Made by a program: the position numbers and the translations under genes. This document shows positions 25,449 through 35,300 of a stretch of DNA of 64,000 bases, piece after piece. The notes under the pieces are model-generated. The model saw nothing but the letters and a program-made list of their open reading frames with translations. It ran no database searches and had not been told where the DNA came from. Positions within the stretch are counted from its first letter, which is position 1. Each line of letters begins with the position of its first letter. This DNA comes from Methanomassiliicoccus luminyensis B10 (GTDB lineage: Archaea > Thermoplasmatota > Thermoplasmata > Methanomassiliicoccales > Methanomassiliicoccaceae), in NCBI RefSeq assembly GCF_000308215.1, contig NZ_CAJE01000020.1, positions 26,122 through 90,121 of the forward strand, given 5' to 3'.

Positions 25449-26186
25449 TCACCTTCTCTTCCGGTTCTTCCTGCCCCCGTAGGTCAGGATCAGGATGAAG
25501 ACCGTCAGGCCCAGGACCAAGGCCAGCACCAGGTTGATGATGCCCCACCCGGAGTCGCCGATGTAGAACTTGCCGGTGTACTCGAGGGACCCGTCGGCGA
25601 AGCTCAGGAACTGGAACTTCTTATCGGGATCGATGACCACCTTGAAGGTGTGCTCCCCCTTCGACAGGTCAGAGGGGGCCCAGCGGTACGTGACCTCCTT
25701 GGTGGAGTTCGCATCGATGTCGAAGGTGGTGGCGTTGACCATGGTGCCGTCGACGTAGAACTGCACCGGGACGCCCTTGAGGGTCAGGTTCCCGGAGTTC
25801 TTGACGGTCGCCGAGATCACCACCGGCTCCACCACGTGGATGACGTACTTGGCGGTGGTGTTGTCCGTCCCGTTGCTCAGCTTCACCGTAACGGTCATGT
25901 CCCCCGTGGTGGCGGGAGCGATGACCGTCAGGGTGAAATTGTCATCGGAGATGGGGCCGTTCTTGGACGGTGTCACCGAGCCCTTGTCGGCGGTGGCAGT
26001 GTAGTTGTAGCTGCCTTCGGGGCTGCCGTCGCCCACGTTCACGATGACCTTCCCCGTCCCGCCAGTGGGCAGGTACTGGACGCTCCCGTCGAAGTTTATC
26101 TTGTAGGCAACGTCCCCCGCTGCCGCCGGCAGGGCCGCGAAGGTTGCCATCAATAGCAGCGAGGCGATCGCTGCGGCCGATATCAC
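25449..26186 (-). CDS. Secreted membrane-anchored Ig-like protein coupled to aglB
   Basis: The 245-residue protein has a signal peptide (SAAAIASLLLMATFAALPAAAGD), two beta-sandwich regions (about 28-120 and 120-205, the second CARDB-like: EPVVISATVKNSGNLTLKGVPVQFYVDGTMV...STKEVTYRWAP), and a C-terminal anchor WGIINLVLALVLGLTVFILILTY with tail GGRKNRKRR. The GTG start overlaps the stop of aglB (GTGA), so it is translated from the same message right after AglB. It has several N-x-T/S sequons. By context it may be an accessory subunit or a substrate of the oligosaccharyltransferase; that is inference. Confidence 0.75.
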   Translation of the reverse strand: MISAAAIASLLLMATFAALPAAAGDVAYKINFDGSVQYLPTGGTGKVIVNVGDGSPEGSYNYTATADKGSVTPSKNGPISDDNFTLTVIAPATTGDMTVTVKLSNGTDNTTAKYVIHVVEPVVISATVKNSGNLTLKGVPVQFYVDGTMVNATTFDIDANSTKEVTYRWAPSDLSKGEHTFKVVIDPDKKFQFLSFADGSLEYTGKFYIGDSGWGIINLVLALVLGLTVFILILTYGGRKNRKRR

Positions 26187-29100
26187 CGCTTTCTTCTGCG
26201 TCCAAACACCCCCTTGTTAACTCTAAGGATGACCACGCTGGCGAGTGCGAGCACGATCAGCGCGATCAGGAGCCAGGTGGTCCCGGTCATGCCCGGCATG
26301 ATCATGCTCGCCCCGCGGCCGGAAGCGGTCAGTTTGTCGTCGGCCACGCTCAGGTCGGCATCGTTCAGGGCCAGGCTGGCCGTGGCGGGGGTCCCGCCGT
26401 GGTTCTTGCTCTGGGCCGTCACATTCAGCACGATGTCGGCGGTGAAGGCGGACGAGTTGGTCCGGGTCAGGGTCACCGACACCGTCTGGGAGGCGCCTGC
26501 GGCTATGGTCAGGTTCTGAGTATGCTTGCTGGTCCCGGTTATTGTGGCGTTCCAGCCGTCCCTCCTCAGGTCATCGGGGTTGGTCAGGCTGAACACGAAG
26601 ATGTCACTGGAGGTCCCGGTGTTCTTCACCAGCACTTTGTAGGTCACGGTGGACCCATCGGTGCTGGGCGCGGAGGGCTGGCTGACGACGACGCTGTACG
26701 TGGGAGTGATGTCCACATCCACGCTGACCGTTCCCTGGCTCCCGGTGCGGTTCGTCGACTTGGCGACTATCTTTATGGGGGAGTGGGAGACCTTGGCGTC
26801 CGCCGGGGCGGTTATGGTCACTTGGACCGTTTGCCCGGTCCCGGTGCCCCAGGGCAGTGAAACGGTCTTCTGCGAGAACTCCACGCCCCAGTCGGAGGTG
26901 GTGCTAAGCTCGTAGGTGTCGTTGACGTTGCCGCGGTTGTATATGGTAACGTTATACACGACGCTCTCGCCGGGGGCGATGGTCGGTATCGAGTTCGCCT
27001 CGCTCCAGACCAGCTCCACCACGGCGCTGTCCACCAGCTCCAAGGCCGTGTCCTTGGCGGGGACAGCGGTGCCGTTCACCTCAAGGTCGAAGGACCTGGC
27101 GTAGGTCATGTTCACCGGACCGGGATGGTTCTCCGCCACCACGACCTTGGCGGTGACGTTGTAGTAGCCCCGGGGCAGGAACACGGAGTAATCACCGTTC
27201 GCGTCGGTGGTGGTCCTGACCATGGCGTTGTCGGCGAAGGTTATGGTGGCGCCGGACTTGGCCTCGCCGCCGATGGTCACGTGGCCGCTGACCTCGGTCC
27301 CGGCCGCCAGCGTCACGCTCAGGGTGTTGCCCACGTCGGGCTTCACGTCGACGATGCCCAGGTACACGTTCCCGGAGGCGTCATGGGCGTACACGCTGTA
27401 TACGCCGGGAGCCAGGGAGACGGAGCTGGGCGACGAGCCGACGGTGTGATCGATGGCGGTGTCCGACAGGCCGATGAACTGCCAGGTGACGTCGGAAACG
27501 GCCCCGTTGGCGGTCAGGCTCACGGTGGAGTTGTTGAGATCCCTGAGAAGCTCAAAGTCCTCTATCTCCTCGGCGTCGACCGTCACCGGCATGCTGGAGT
27601 TATAATACCTGACGTACCGGGCGCTGCCGTCCTCCAGGGTGGCCTTGGTGGTGTATTCGGCCGAGACGGTGTAGTCGCCGGCCGGCAGGTACACGCTGAA
27701 GATGCCGCGCGAGCTGGCCGTCACCGGCAGGACCGCCGGGCCGTAGGTTATGTTCACGGCCGCGGGGATCGAGAGGTCCTCGCCGTCGTGCTGCAGCTGG
27801 CCGCGCAGGTTATGGGCAACCTTTGCCTCCAGATCGCCCAGGTCGTTGAGGCCCGGGGCTACGATCACAGAGCCGAGGTAGACGTAGTGGTCATCCTCGT
27901 CGGTCAGGTCGATATATATCGTGTAGGTGCCTGGCTTCAGGTACAGCGGGAGGTCGTTGACCCCCACGGTCCTGTTCTCCGGACCGATGATGCGGATCGT
28001 GGAGTCCGAATCATACGTGCTGGGACCGGTGATGTCCAGAACGACCTTGTGCTGCACGGCGGCTTCTATGTCAAGGGCGTCGGGGTCCCTGGAGATGGGC
28101 ACGGTCAGGGTGCTGTTGTAGTAGTACCTCGAGGAGTCGTCACCTGAGGAAATGTTCTGGTCGATCACTACCCAATAGGTCCCCGGTTCCAGGGACGCGA
28201 TGAACCTGCCTGAGGCATCGGTGATCGCGCTGTCCTCCTGGCCGCTGCTGCCGGTGGGCTTGAAGTTCACCGTCACGCCGCCTATGGAGATGCCGTCCTC
28301 GTCAGTGACCGTACCGGTCACCTCGCGGTCCTCCGCCTCCAAGGCGATGCTAACACCGGTGCCGGCGTCGCCCTGCCAGGTAGAGTAGCCCTCTATAGTG
28401 GCGTTGATTATGTAGGAGCCAGCGGGAACGGAGATGTTGTAGTTGCCGTTGGAGCCGGTGACGAAGCGCACCTTCTCCCCGGGCTCATCGGAGTTCCATA
28501 TGCTCAGCAGGACGCCGGATATGCCGGACTCCCCGCTGTCCTGTTCGCCGTCCCCGTCGAGGTCCCTGAAGACCTTGCCGGTGAGATACACGGAATCGCC
28601 CAGGGCGATGTCCGTGGTGGCGTCGGCGAGGATCTGGACGTCGCTGGCCCAGTAGGACCTGCCCCCTCCGGACGCATACATGAAGTAGGTGCCGGTTGGC
28701 ACTATCACGTTATACTCGCCCTTCGCATTGGCGACGGCCTTGACATAGGAGCCGTCAGGGAGGGTATAGACCACGATGGCGCCGCTGACGGCGCTCTCGT
28801 TGGTGTCCTGTTCGCCGTCCCCGTCGAGATCCTTGAAGACCGTGCCGGAGAGCACGGCCGCAGGGCCCAGCTCGATGTTCAGTGGCGGGACGGTGTCGGC
28901 ATCACCGGTGCTGAAAGATTCCAGTGCGGCGCACTTGTTCCCGTCGCCGTCGACGGTCAGGACGTACACGCTGTACTCCCCACGGGGCAGGGATACCAGG
29001 TACCCGCCGCTGGCGTTCGTCATTACGGAGATCTCCCTCTGCTCGGAGCGGAAGACCACCGACACGTTAGCCTGCGGGACCCCGCCGATGGTCACGGTCC

Positions 29101-32100
29101 CGGAGACGGTGGTCGCCTGGACCAGCTTGAGGTCCTGGGTAGCGGACTGCCCCTGGGTCAGGGTGATGCTCTGGGTGCCCACGCTCAGGCTCGAGTCCGT
29201 GGTGGTAAGGGTGTAGTCGCCGGGCAGCAGGTTCGAGAAGGTGTACTTCCCGCTACTGTCGCTGGTGGCGTAGTACTTGTTGCCGTTGACCTTGTCCACC
29301 AGGGTCAGGCCCACCCCGCCGGCGGCGCTCCCTGATTGGAGCTTTATGGTGCCGGTTAGCGAGGCGGGCATGATGGCGATGCTGCGATTGGAGTTTCCGG
29401 ACGCGGTCAGCGTGACCGTGGTCTCCCCCAGCCTATGGCCGTTGTAGGTGGCGTAGAGGACCTGTGAGCTGCCAGCCAGGCCGAGGATCCGGTAGGATCC
29501 CGTCGTGGAGGTGGTCACGGTCTCGTTGAACCCGGTGGAGGGGTTCGTCAGGGTCACCTGGGCGTCGCTGATGAGCTCGTCGGTCCCGGCGTCGTAGCGG
29601 CCGTTGCCGTTGTTGTCATAGAATACGCTGCCGGTGACGAGGGCCGCCGAGAGGGTGATGTCGCCGTCGAAGTGGTAGGGCTCCTCTCTCATGGCCTGAG
29701 CGTAGGTGACGTACAGGTCCACGCGGTCGAGCTCGGAGGCGATCTTGGTCGCATTGTTCAGGGTGCCAGAGGAATAGACCACGCTGACGTTGCCGAAGGG
29801 GAGGATCGCACTGTAGCGACCCTCCGAGTCGGTCTTGACGACCTGGTGGGGTATGCCGTACTCGTCCAGCACGGTGACGTAGATGTCGGCGTAGGGCGTG
29901 CCGTCAGTGGCGCGCGCGACGCCTTCCATGATCGCTCCGTCATAGTACTGCATGAACACCACGCCGGACTGCAGGGCCGAGACGGACATGTCCACGGTCC
30001 CTTCCGCACCGGCTTCGATCTGCTCTTGCAGGTACAGCGCTTCCTCCCACGACACCGCCTTCCAGGCGTCGGAGTGGTTGGTCGCGTCGGTGTAGGGGTT
30101 GTAGTACGCGGTGCGGTAGACCTGCTTGAAGTGAGTCAGGTTGTACCCGGGCATGGCGCCGTACGACGCCATCTGGTTGTAGCCTGGGAAGCTTTGCATG
30201 TTGGTCGACCCGATGTCCGCCGGGCTCAGGCCCATGAAGGAGCAGTATAGCATGGAGTTGTAGAACGCCTCCTTGTACACGATGGTGTAGGTTATGATCG
30301 GATAATCACTCGCCGTGAGGTCCGATATCCGCTTGGTCTCGTAATTCTGAGTGACCGCCAGGATCTCGTAGTAATCGGTCGGCGCGTTGGTGGTCGAATC
30401 GATCACGCGGTCGGACAGCTTGGCCGGGGCATAGAAGATGGTCTGAGAGGTCGCGCTCCAGGGGAACAGGCGGCCGTCCACGGCGAAGTAGCCGATGTCG
30501 ATGCCGGTAGCTGCCCTCAGCTGGTTGTATATCTCGACCATATCCTCCAGCCCTACCTTCTGCAGCTCGATCCTCGCCGCGGCATACTTGGCGTTGTTGG
30601 CGCTGAGCTCGGAGTCATAGGCCCCGTAGATCAGGGGGTTGTTCTTGACCTCGTCCACGTAGTTCTGGGGGTTGTTCATTATGTCCTCCAGCTTCACTAC
30701 GTCCACGCCGCCGTCCTGAAGGATCTGGCGGGTGGCGTCGGTGAACTTGGCCTTTTCCAGGACCCTGACTATGAACAGGGCCACCGCGTCGCTCTCGTTC
30801 TGCGAAGTGATGAACGAACCGGCGTACTCGTAGCCGTTCTGGAAGTTATCCGCGACGGTGGGATGCTGCCCTTCCTGTATCGCCTCGAACCCGTAGTCCC
30901 ACCACGATAGGAAGGCCGGGCGGTCCTCCAGGTCCGCTATATCGGCGTCCTGCGTCTTGAACCATGACCAGGCAGTGGGCCAGTACGTGTTCGGCATGGG
31001 CAGGGAGTACCCGAAGGCCCCGAAGTACCAGTAGGTGCCGTTCTGGACATCGTACCCGTCAGGGCGAAGGAAGGACGGCATGGCCTCGTACACTTCCCTG
31101 TCGTAGTCGGTCTTGGTCTGCGAAGGGATGCCCGCGTCCAGGGCCGTCCATACGTTGGGCAGGACGATCAGGAACGCCAGGAACAGCGCGACGGCCACGT
31201 GTTTGAGCTTGAAGGCCTTCCGGAGGGTGCTCTTGGGATTGGACCAGAAGCCGGCCCACAGCCGGGGCACTTCGCTGAACTTTACCTTGCTGATGAGCAG
31301 CGCGAGGATCCATCCCGCGGCCATGGCGAAGGCCGGGGAGGCGTTGAACACGAACCTGCCCGCGGAAGCGGCCATGTACATGCTGACGGCCATCCACACC
31401 ACGATGAACACGAGGTAGGGGGACTGGTCCTTGGGTATCTTGATCGCGGCCCACACCAGACCAATTATGGCGAGCCAGAACGACACCACCCCGAAGCTGA
31501 AGACCAGGGTGGAGAACTCCGGCGCGGACGCCTCATCGATGGTGGAGTACAGCTTGCTCTTGACCAGGTAGCCCTGCCCGGAGATGATGGCCTCGAACAG
31601 GTTGGGGGCGATGAAGAACACGCCGACCAGGGCGACGGCCACTATGGCGACCAGGATGGGTATGGTCAAGGTCCAGGGATAGTCCCTGGTGACGGTGAAG
31701 AACCCGCCGATGAACATGGAGCCCAGGAACAGGTAGAACGGAACGTCGAACCACTGGCTCCAGTAGCTGAGCTGCCAGTACAGCGGGGCCGCCAGCACGA
31801 ACGCGGTCAGGAGCATGATCCCCACGATGAAGAACTCGCCCATGGAGTCCGCGTTGCGGAAGCGGTTGATGACGACCTGGACCAGGAAGTATACCAGTAT
31901 GATTACCAGTATGTAGGTGTACCCGGTCCATGCCATGGCCACTGTGGCTATGCACACGCCGCCCAGGGCCGAGTATATTAGTGATCTTTGATTCTGTTGG
32001 AAATAGGACCTGATGCCTGTACGTATGGAGTCCGTCTTCTTCCACGAGGAGACCCATTTCGTCCCTTTCATGGACTGCAGGGCCTTCATCAAGAAGTACA

Positions 32101-32704
32101 GGGCGAACACCACGAAGAACAGGATGAAAGCGTCGTGGTCGGCGTTGGCGAACACGCTGCGGCTGATGTGACCGGGCATGAACGCGAACAGCAGCGCGGC
32201 TAGTATGCCGGCGCGGTTGCCGAAGGCGCCCCTGGTGATCAGGTAGACGGGGATGCAGGTGAGGGAACCCCAGATGGCAGAGGAGGCCAGCAGGGAGTAT
32301 CCCGCGGCGTCGGAGATGGCCATACCGGAGATGCCGGACAGTACCTGGCTGCCTATGGCTACGGACCAATCGAACATCGGCGGACGGGCGTTCCTCATCC
32401 CGAAGGGATAGTTGAGCGCGGGGTCCTGAACGAGGTGGGAGCCTTCTGAGTTGACGTAGTCGATGACGCGCTGATGATAATATGAGTCTGAACCGCCAGC
32501 GACCAAAAAGCCATTGTCCACCGCGGTGGAGAATCCGAAGTAGCTACGCACGAATAATGCGAGCAAAACGATAGCTACCAGGATGAGGACAGTGCTCCAA
32601 TTCCTCCCCAGCCAAGTATCCTTGGGACCAGAGCGGGAGCTACCTCTTACAGGCTTTAGTTCCCTCAGGGATCGGCCCAACGACCTACCCTCATTCGATT
32701 CCAT
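26183..32704 (-). CDS. aglB: Dolichyl-phosphooligosaccharide-protein glycotransferase (AglB/STT3) with giant extracellular tail
   Basis: The 2,173-residue protein starts with a cytoplasmic stretch of about 30 residues and about 13 membrane segments to roughly residue 520. It shows STT3 motifs: GGSDSYYH in the first outer loop, NADHDAF (about 190) as the DxD-type motif, and WWDYG at about 600, followed by DNFQNGYEYAG. AglB transfers a lipid-linked glycan to Asn of N-x-S/T on secreted proteins. From about residue 930 on there is a tail of more than 1,200 residues not seen in ordinary AglB: repeated carboxypeptidase-regulatory-like and SdrD-B-like sandwiches (GTVFKDLDGDGEQDTNES, GKVFRDLDGDGEQDSGES with DxDGDxD calcium-type loops), then CARDB/NPCBM-like domains and a final membrane anchor with RRRKR tail. 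Promoter and ribosome site (AGGAGACC) are clear. Confidence 0.93.
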   Translation of the reverse strand: MESNEGRSLGRSLRELKPVRGSSRSGPKDTWLGRNWSTVLILVAIVLLALFVRSYFGFSTAVDNGFLVAGGSDSYYHQRVIDYVNSEGSHLVQDPALNYPFGMRNARPPMFDWSVAIGSQVLSGISGMAISDAAGYSLLASSAIWGSLTCIPVYLITRGAFGNRAGILAALLFAFMPGHISRSVFANADHDAFILFFVVFALYFLMKALQSMKGTKWVSSWKKTDSIRTGIRSYFQQNQRSLIYSALGGVCIATVAMAWTGYTYILVIILVYFLVQVVINRFRNADSMGEFFIVGIMLLTAFVLAAPLYWQLSYWSQWFDVPFYLFLGSMFIGGFFTVTRDYPWTLTIPILVAIVAVALVGVFFIAPNLFEAIISGQGYLVKSKLYSTIDEASAPEFSTLVFSFGVVSFWLAIIGLVWAAIKIPKDQSPYLVFIVVWMAVSMYMAASAGRFVFNASPAFAMAAGWILALLISKVKFSEVPRLWAGFWSNPKSTLRKAFKLKHVAVALFLAFLIVLPNVWTALDAGIPSQTKTDYDREVYEAMPSFLRPDGYDVQNGTYWYFGAFGYSLPMPNTYWPTAWSWFKTQDADIADLEDRPAFLSWWDYGFEAIQEGQHPTVADNFQNGYEYAGSFITSQNESDAVALFIVRVLEKAKFTDATRQILQDGGVDVVKLEDIMNNPQNYVDEVKNNPLIYGAYDSELSANNAKYAAARIELQKVGLEDMVEIYNQLRAATGIDIGYFAVDGRLFPWSATSQTIFYAPAKLSDRVIDSTTNAPTDYYEILAVTQNYETKRISDLTASDYPIITYTIVYKEAFYNSMLYCSFMGLSPADIGSTNMQSFPGYNQMASYGAMPGYNLTHFKQVYRTAYYNPYTDATNHSDAWKAVSWEEALYLQEQIEAGAEGTVDMSVSALQSGVVFMQYYDGAIMEGVARATDGTPYADIYVTVLDEYGIPHQVVKTDSEGRYSAILPFGNVSVVYSSGTLNNATKIASELDRVDLYVTYAQAMREEPYHFDGDITLSAALVTGSVFYDNNGNGRYDAGTDELISDAQVTLTNPSTGFNETVTTSTTGSYRILGLAGSSQVLYATYNGHRLGETTVTLTASGNSNRSIAIMPASLTGTIKLQSGSAAGGVGLTLVDKVNGNKYYATSDSSGKYTFSNLLPGDYTLTTTDSSLSVGTQSITLTQGQSATQDLKLVQATTVSGTVTIGGVPQANVSVVFRSEQREISVMTNASGGYLVSLPRGEYSVYVLTVDGDGNKCAALESFSTGDADTVPPLNIELGPAAVLSGTVFKDLDGDGEQDTNESAVSGAIVVYTLPDGSYVKAVANAKGEYNVIVPTGTYFMYASGGGRSYWASDVQILADATTDIALGDSVYLTGKVFRDLDGDGEQDSGESGISGVLLSIWNSDEPGEKVRFVTGSNGNYNISVPAGSYIINATIEGYSTWQGDAGTGVSIALEAEDREVTGTVTDEDGISIGGVTVNFKPTGSSGQEDSAITDASGRFIASLEPGTYWVVIDQNISSGDDSSRYYYNSTLTVPISRDPDALDIEAAVQHKVVLDITGPSTYDSDSTIRIIGPENRTVGVNDLPLYLKPGTYTIYIDLTDEDDHYVYLGSVIVAPGLNDLGDLEAKVAHNLRGQLQHDGEDLSIPAAVNITYGPAVLPVTASSRGIFSVYLPAGDYTVSAEYTTKATLEDGSARYVRYYNSSMPVTVDAEEIEDFELLRDLNNSTVSLTANGAVSDVTWQFIGLSDTAIDHTVGSSPSSVSLAPGVYSVYAHDASGNVYLGIVDVKPDVGNTLSVTLAAGTEVSGHVTIGGEAKSGATITFADNAMVRTTTDANGDYSVFLPRGYYNVTAKVVVAENHPGPVNMTYARSFDLEVNGTAVPAKDTALELVDSAVVELVWSEANSIPTIAPGESVVYNVTIYNRGNVNDTYELSTTSDWGVEFSQKTVSLPWGTGTGQTVQVTITAPADAKVSHSPIKIVAKSTNRTGSQGTVSVDVDITPTYSVVVSQPSAPSTDGSTVTYKVLVKNTGTSSDIFVFSLTNPDDLRRDGWNATITGTSKHTQNLTIAAGASQTVSVTLTRTNSSAFTADIVLNVTAQSKNHGGTPATASLALNDADLSVADDKLTASGRGASMIMPGMTGTTWLLIALIVLALASVVILRVNKGVFGRRRKR

Positions 32705-32747
32705 TTATTAGGTCTCCTAAGAGAATCGCCCAACAATTACGGGCCCA

Positions 32748-32757
32748 ATATAAATAG
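32748..32757 (-). promoter_or_regulatory. TATA box of the aglB operon
   Basis: TATTTATATT on the minus strand lies 44-53 bases before the ATG at 32704, with the ribosome site AGGAGACC (32711-32718) between them. Confidence 0.6.
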
Positions 32758-32842
32758 TCTATCCTAGGAAATCCTGGGCCTGACGTTCTCGGCAGGTATT
32801 GCTGGAGGTCAGAAAAAACCTCCTCGGCGGACCCTTTTTGCA

Positions 32843-33517
32843 CTAAAGAGGCGGGGAGATTTCTCCTCGGGGAGAGAGGGCGTGGGCGATCTCCGCGGCC
32901 AACCGCTCCGCGGCGCCCCGGGGGTCCCTGTCACCGTAGATGGAACGGCCCACGATGACGTAGTCCGCACCCATAGCGATGGCGTCCGAGGCGCTGCCGC
33001 CCTGTGCCCCCACTCCGGGGGACAGGATGAGCAGATCGCCCACGATGGACCTGATCTTCCTTATCCGCTCGGGCCGGGTGGCCGGGGCGATGACCCCCGC
33101 CGCGCCGCAGTCCACGGCCATCTGGGCGAACCGCTCGGCGTGGGGGGCGGTGAACTCCTGCCCCCCCGGATGGGACATCTCGGTGACCACGAACACCTGG
33201 CGGTCCCCGGCGGCCTGCACCGCCGCCTGCAGGGAGTCGGTCCCAGTGAAGGCATGCACGATGACCGCGGAAGCTCCTCTTCCGACCGCCTGCTCCACGA
33301 TGAGGCGGGCGGTGTTGGGGATGTCCGCGATCTTGAAGTCGCAGATGACCTCGGAGTACCGGGAAAGCTTGGTGATCATCTCGGGGGAGGATGACAGGAC
33401 CAGGGGCCAATTTATCTTGATGGCGTCCACCAGTCCGCCCACGTCCTCCGCCACTTTCAGCGCCTTGGCCTCGTCCGTCTCGTCCAGGGCCAGGACCATC
33501 CGGGTCTTCTTCCTCAA
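32843..33517 (-). CDS. pyrF: Orotidine 5'-phosphate decarboxylase
   Basis: The 224-residue protein has the catalytic DFKIADIPNT motif (60-69) with K62 and D65, DAIKI (31-35), a HAFTG phosphate-side element and SPGVGAQGGSASDA near the C terminus. It makes UMP from OMP in the last step of pyrimidine synthesis. The start is TTG 33517; an ATG at 33499 with GAGGAAG ahead of it is a good alternative and would remove six residues. It is monocistronic and lies between aglB and an uncharacterised gene. Confidence 0.95.
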   Translation of the reverse strand: MRKKTRMVLALDETDEAKALKVAEDVGGLVDAIKINWPLVLSSSPEMITKLSRYSEVICDFKIADIPNTARLIVEQAVGRGASAVIVHAFTGTDSLQAAVQAAGDRQVFVVTEMSHPGGQEFTAPHAERFAQMAVDCGAAGVIAPATRPERIRKIRSIVGDLLILSPGVGAQGGSASDAIAMGADYVIVGRSIYGDRDPRGAAERLAAEIAHALSPRGEISPPL

Positions 33518-33565
33518 ATCAGTGCACCGGGACGAGGATGGCCCTTTCCGATATAATAGTGTAGC

Positions 33566-34093
33566 TCAGTGCATGCGGGAGACCATGAGCCTGGCCATGG
33601 AGATCAGCCAGGAATCGGATACGACGCTGTCCTTGGCATGGGAGAGGAGTATGAGCCCGAACACGTTCCGCTCGGCGAAGAGCACCGCGCGGAGCCTGCG
33701 GGACGGCTGACCAGGCACTTCCACCATAGCTCCCATGTCCCCCACCTGCAGTTTGGAGAGGTTCAGGAAGCCCAAGCTCTTCAAGGTGCCCACGAACACG
33801 CCGGAGGCGGTGGGGGCGTCCTTGTACACCACGGTCTCGAAGGATACGATGGCCTTCTCCAACCCTCCCTCCTCGATGCAGAAACGGGCGCTCGCGTAGT
33901 CCCTCTGCCCGAACCGGGGCTGGTTCATCACACTGACCCTCTTCTCGACCCATCTGGTGGGGATGTCCTCGGTCCTGATGCACATCAGCTTGGCAGGGGT
34001 GGTTATCACCCTCTCCCCGTCCATCGTCGAAAATGAGTTACCTTCCACTAAGAAGGTCTCCGAATCGCCCGCTCTGATCGACACGTTTCCCAC
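33566..34093 (-). CDS. Conserved-looking archaeal protein, unknown function
   Basis: The 175-residue protein begins MGNVSIRAGDSETFLVEGNSFSTMDGERVITTPAKLMCIR and has no transmembrane segment or recognisable motif. Alternating hydrophobic residues (VSIRAGDSETFLVEG, GAMVEVPG, RLRAVLFAERNVFGLILL) suggest a beta-rich globular fold. The last third is helical. A GTG at 34084 is an alternative start with better spacing from GGAGGAA. A TTTAAT-type promoter lies 30-50 bases upstream, divergent from the radical SAM gene. I assign no function. Confidence 0.6.
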   Translation of the reverse strand: MGNVSIRAGDSETFLVEGNSFSTMDGERVITTPAKLMCIRTEDIPTRWVEKRVSVMNQPRFGQRDYASARFCIEEGGLEKAIVSFETVVYKDAPTASGVFVGTLKSLGFLNLSKLQVGDMGAMVEVPGQPSRRLRAVLFAERNVFGLILLSHAKDSVVSDSWLISMARLMVSRMH

Positions 34094-34235
34094 TTCCTCC
34101 GCGATTTAATTTGAGCCGCTTGTATTTAATCTTTTCAATCGTCCTATCGAACGCGCCTGTTCTTAACGGTCGTAAGAAATGCCGGCCCCCAAGCGAAGGG
34201 AAGGTTTATAGCGTGAGGCGGCCTCCTTCGGCCAG

Positions 34236-35300
34236 ATGAGGGTCGAGGATATGGAGGCGGGCTCCGCGTACACCGGCCGCCTGCCCAGGGGGTGCGTGCT
34301 GTGCCGGAAAGGGGCCAAAATGGTGCTCCTGGTGTCCGGCCGGTGCTCCACCGGCTGCTTCTACTGCCCCCTGTCCCTGGAGAAGAAGGGCAAGGACGTC
34401 CTGTACGCCAACGAGCTGAAGGCGTCCGGCGATGAGGCGGTGCTCAAGGAGGCGGAGATGATCGGGGCCGAGGGCACCGGCATAACCGGAGGGGACCCTG
34501 CAGCGTGCCTCGACCGCACCGTCCATTATATCCGGCTGCTCAAGGAGCGCTTCGGGAAGAGGCACCATATCCACCTGTATACCTCGTCCCTCGACACCAA
34601 GGCGTTCACGGCCTTGGAGGAGGCGGGCCTCGACGAGTTAAGGATCCACCCGGCCGCGGAGATGTGGACCCGGATGGAAGGGACCGATATCGCATCCTTC
34701 GTCAAGAGGACCAAGATGAAGGTGGGGTTCGAGGTGCCCGCGCTCCCGGACAAGGAAGCGGAGCTGGCGGCGCTGATCGCGTACGCCCGGGACGCCGGCC
34801 TCGATTTCGTCAACCTCAACGAGCTGGAGTTCTCGGAAGGCAACTGGGACCGGCTGAGCGAGAAAGGGTATGAGGTCAAGGACGACATCTCCAGCGCGGT
34901 GAGGGGGAGCGATGAGACGGCCCTCCGCCTGGTCGCTTCGAGCCATGGCATTCCGGTGCACTATTGCTCATCGAGCTTCAAGGACGCCGTGCAGCTGCGC
35001 AAGAGGATCAAGCGCCGAGCTCAGCGCGTGGCGCTGCCGTCCGATGTCATCACCGCCGAGGGCACGCTGCTCAAGGGAGTGGTGGAGGGGCCGTCGGAGG
35101 AGATCATGGCCCTGCTGCGCAGCGAGCATGACGTGCCGGACGAACTTATGAGAATAGATAAAGAAAAGAAAAGGGTGGAGGTGGCGCCGTGGGTCCTGGA
35201 GGAGATCGCTCCCCTCCTCCCCTACGACTCCTTCCTGGTGGAGGAGTACCCCACCGCCGATAGGCTCGAGGTCGAGCGCGAGCCGCTCAGGCCACGCTGA
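34236..35300 (+). CDS. Radical SAM protein, uncharacterised archaeal subgroup
   Basis: The 354-residue protein carries the radical SAM cluster C37-x3-C41-x2-C44 in SGRCSTGCFYCP, followed by TGITGGDPAACLD in the GGEP position. An extra CVLC pair at 20-23 precedes the cluster and may bind a second metal or an auxiliary cluster. The middle shows KVGFEVPALPDKEAELAALI and FVNLNELEFSE, typical of a pyruvate-formate-lyase-activase-like barrel. The C-terminal 90 residues form a separate alpha/beta region. A TATA box GGTTTATAG about 27 bases before the ATG suggests a leaderless message. The substrate is unknown. The 3' end overlaps convergent nusA. Confidence 0.82.
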   Translation: MRVEDMEAGSAYTGRLPRGCVLCRKGAKMVLLVSGRCSTGCFYCPLSLEKKGKDVLYANELKASGDEAVLKEAEMIGAEGTGITGGDPAACLDRTVHYIRLLKERFGKRHHIHLYTSSLDTKAFTALEEAGLDELRIHPAAEMWTRMEGTDIASFVKRTKMKVGFEVPALPDKEAELAALIAYARDAGLDFVNLNELEFSEGNWDRLSEKGYEVKDDISSAVRGSDETALRLVASSHGIPVHYCSSSFKDAVQLRKRIKRRAQRVALPSDVITAEGTLLKGVVEGPSEEIMALLRSEHDVPDELMRIDKEKKRVEVAPWVLEEIAPLLPYDSFLVEEYPTADRLEVEREPLRPR

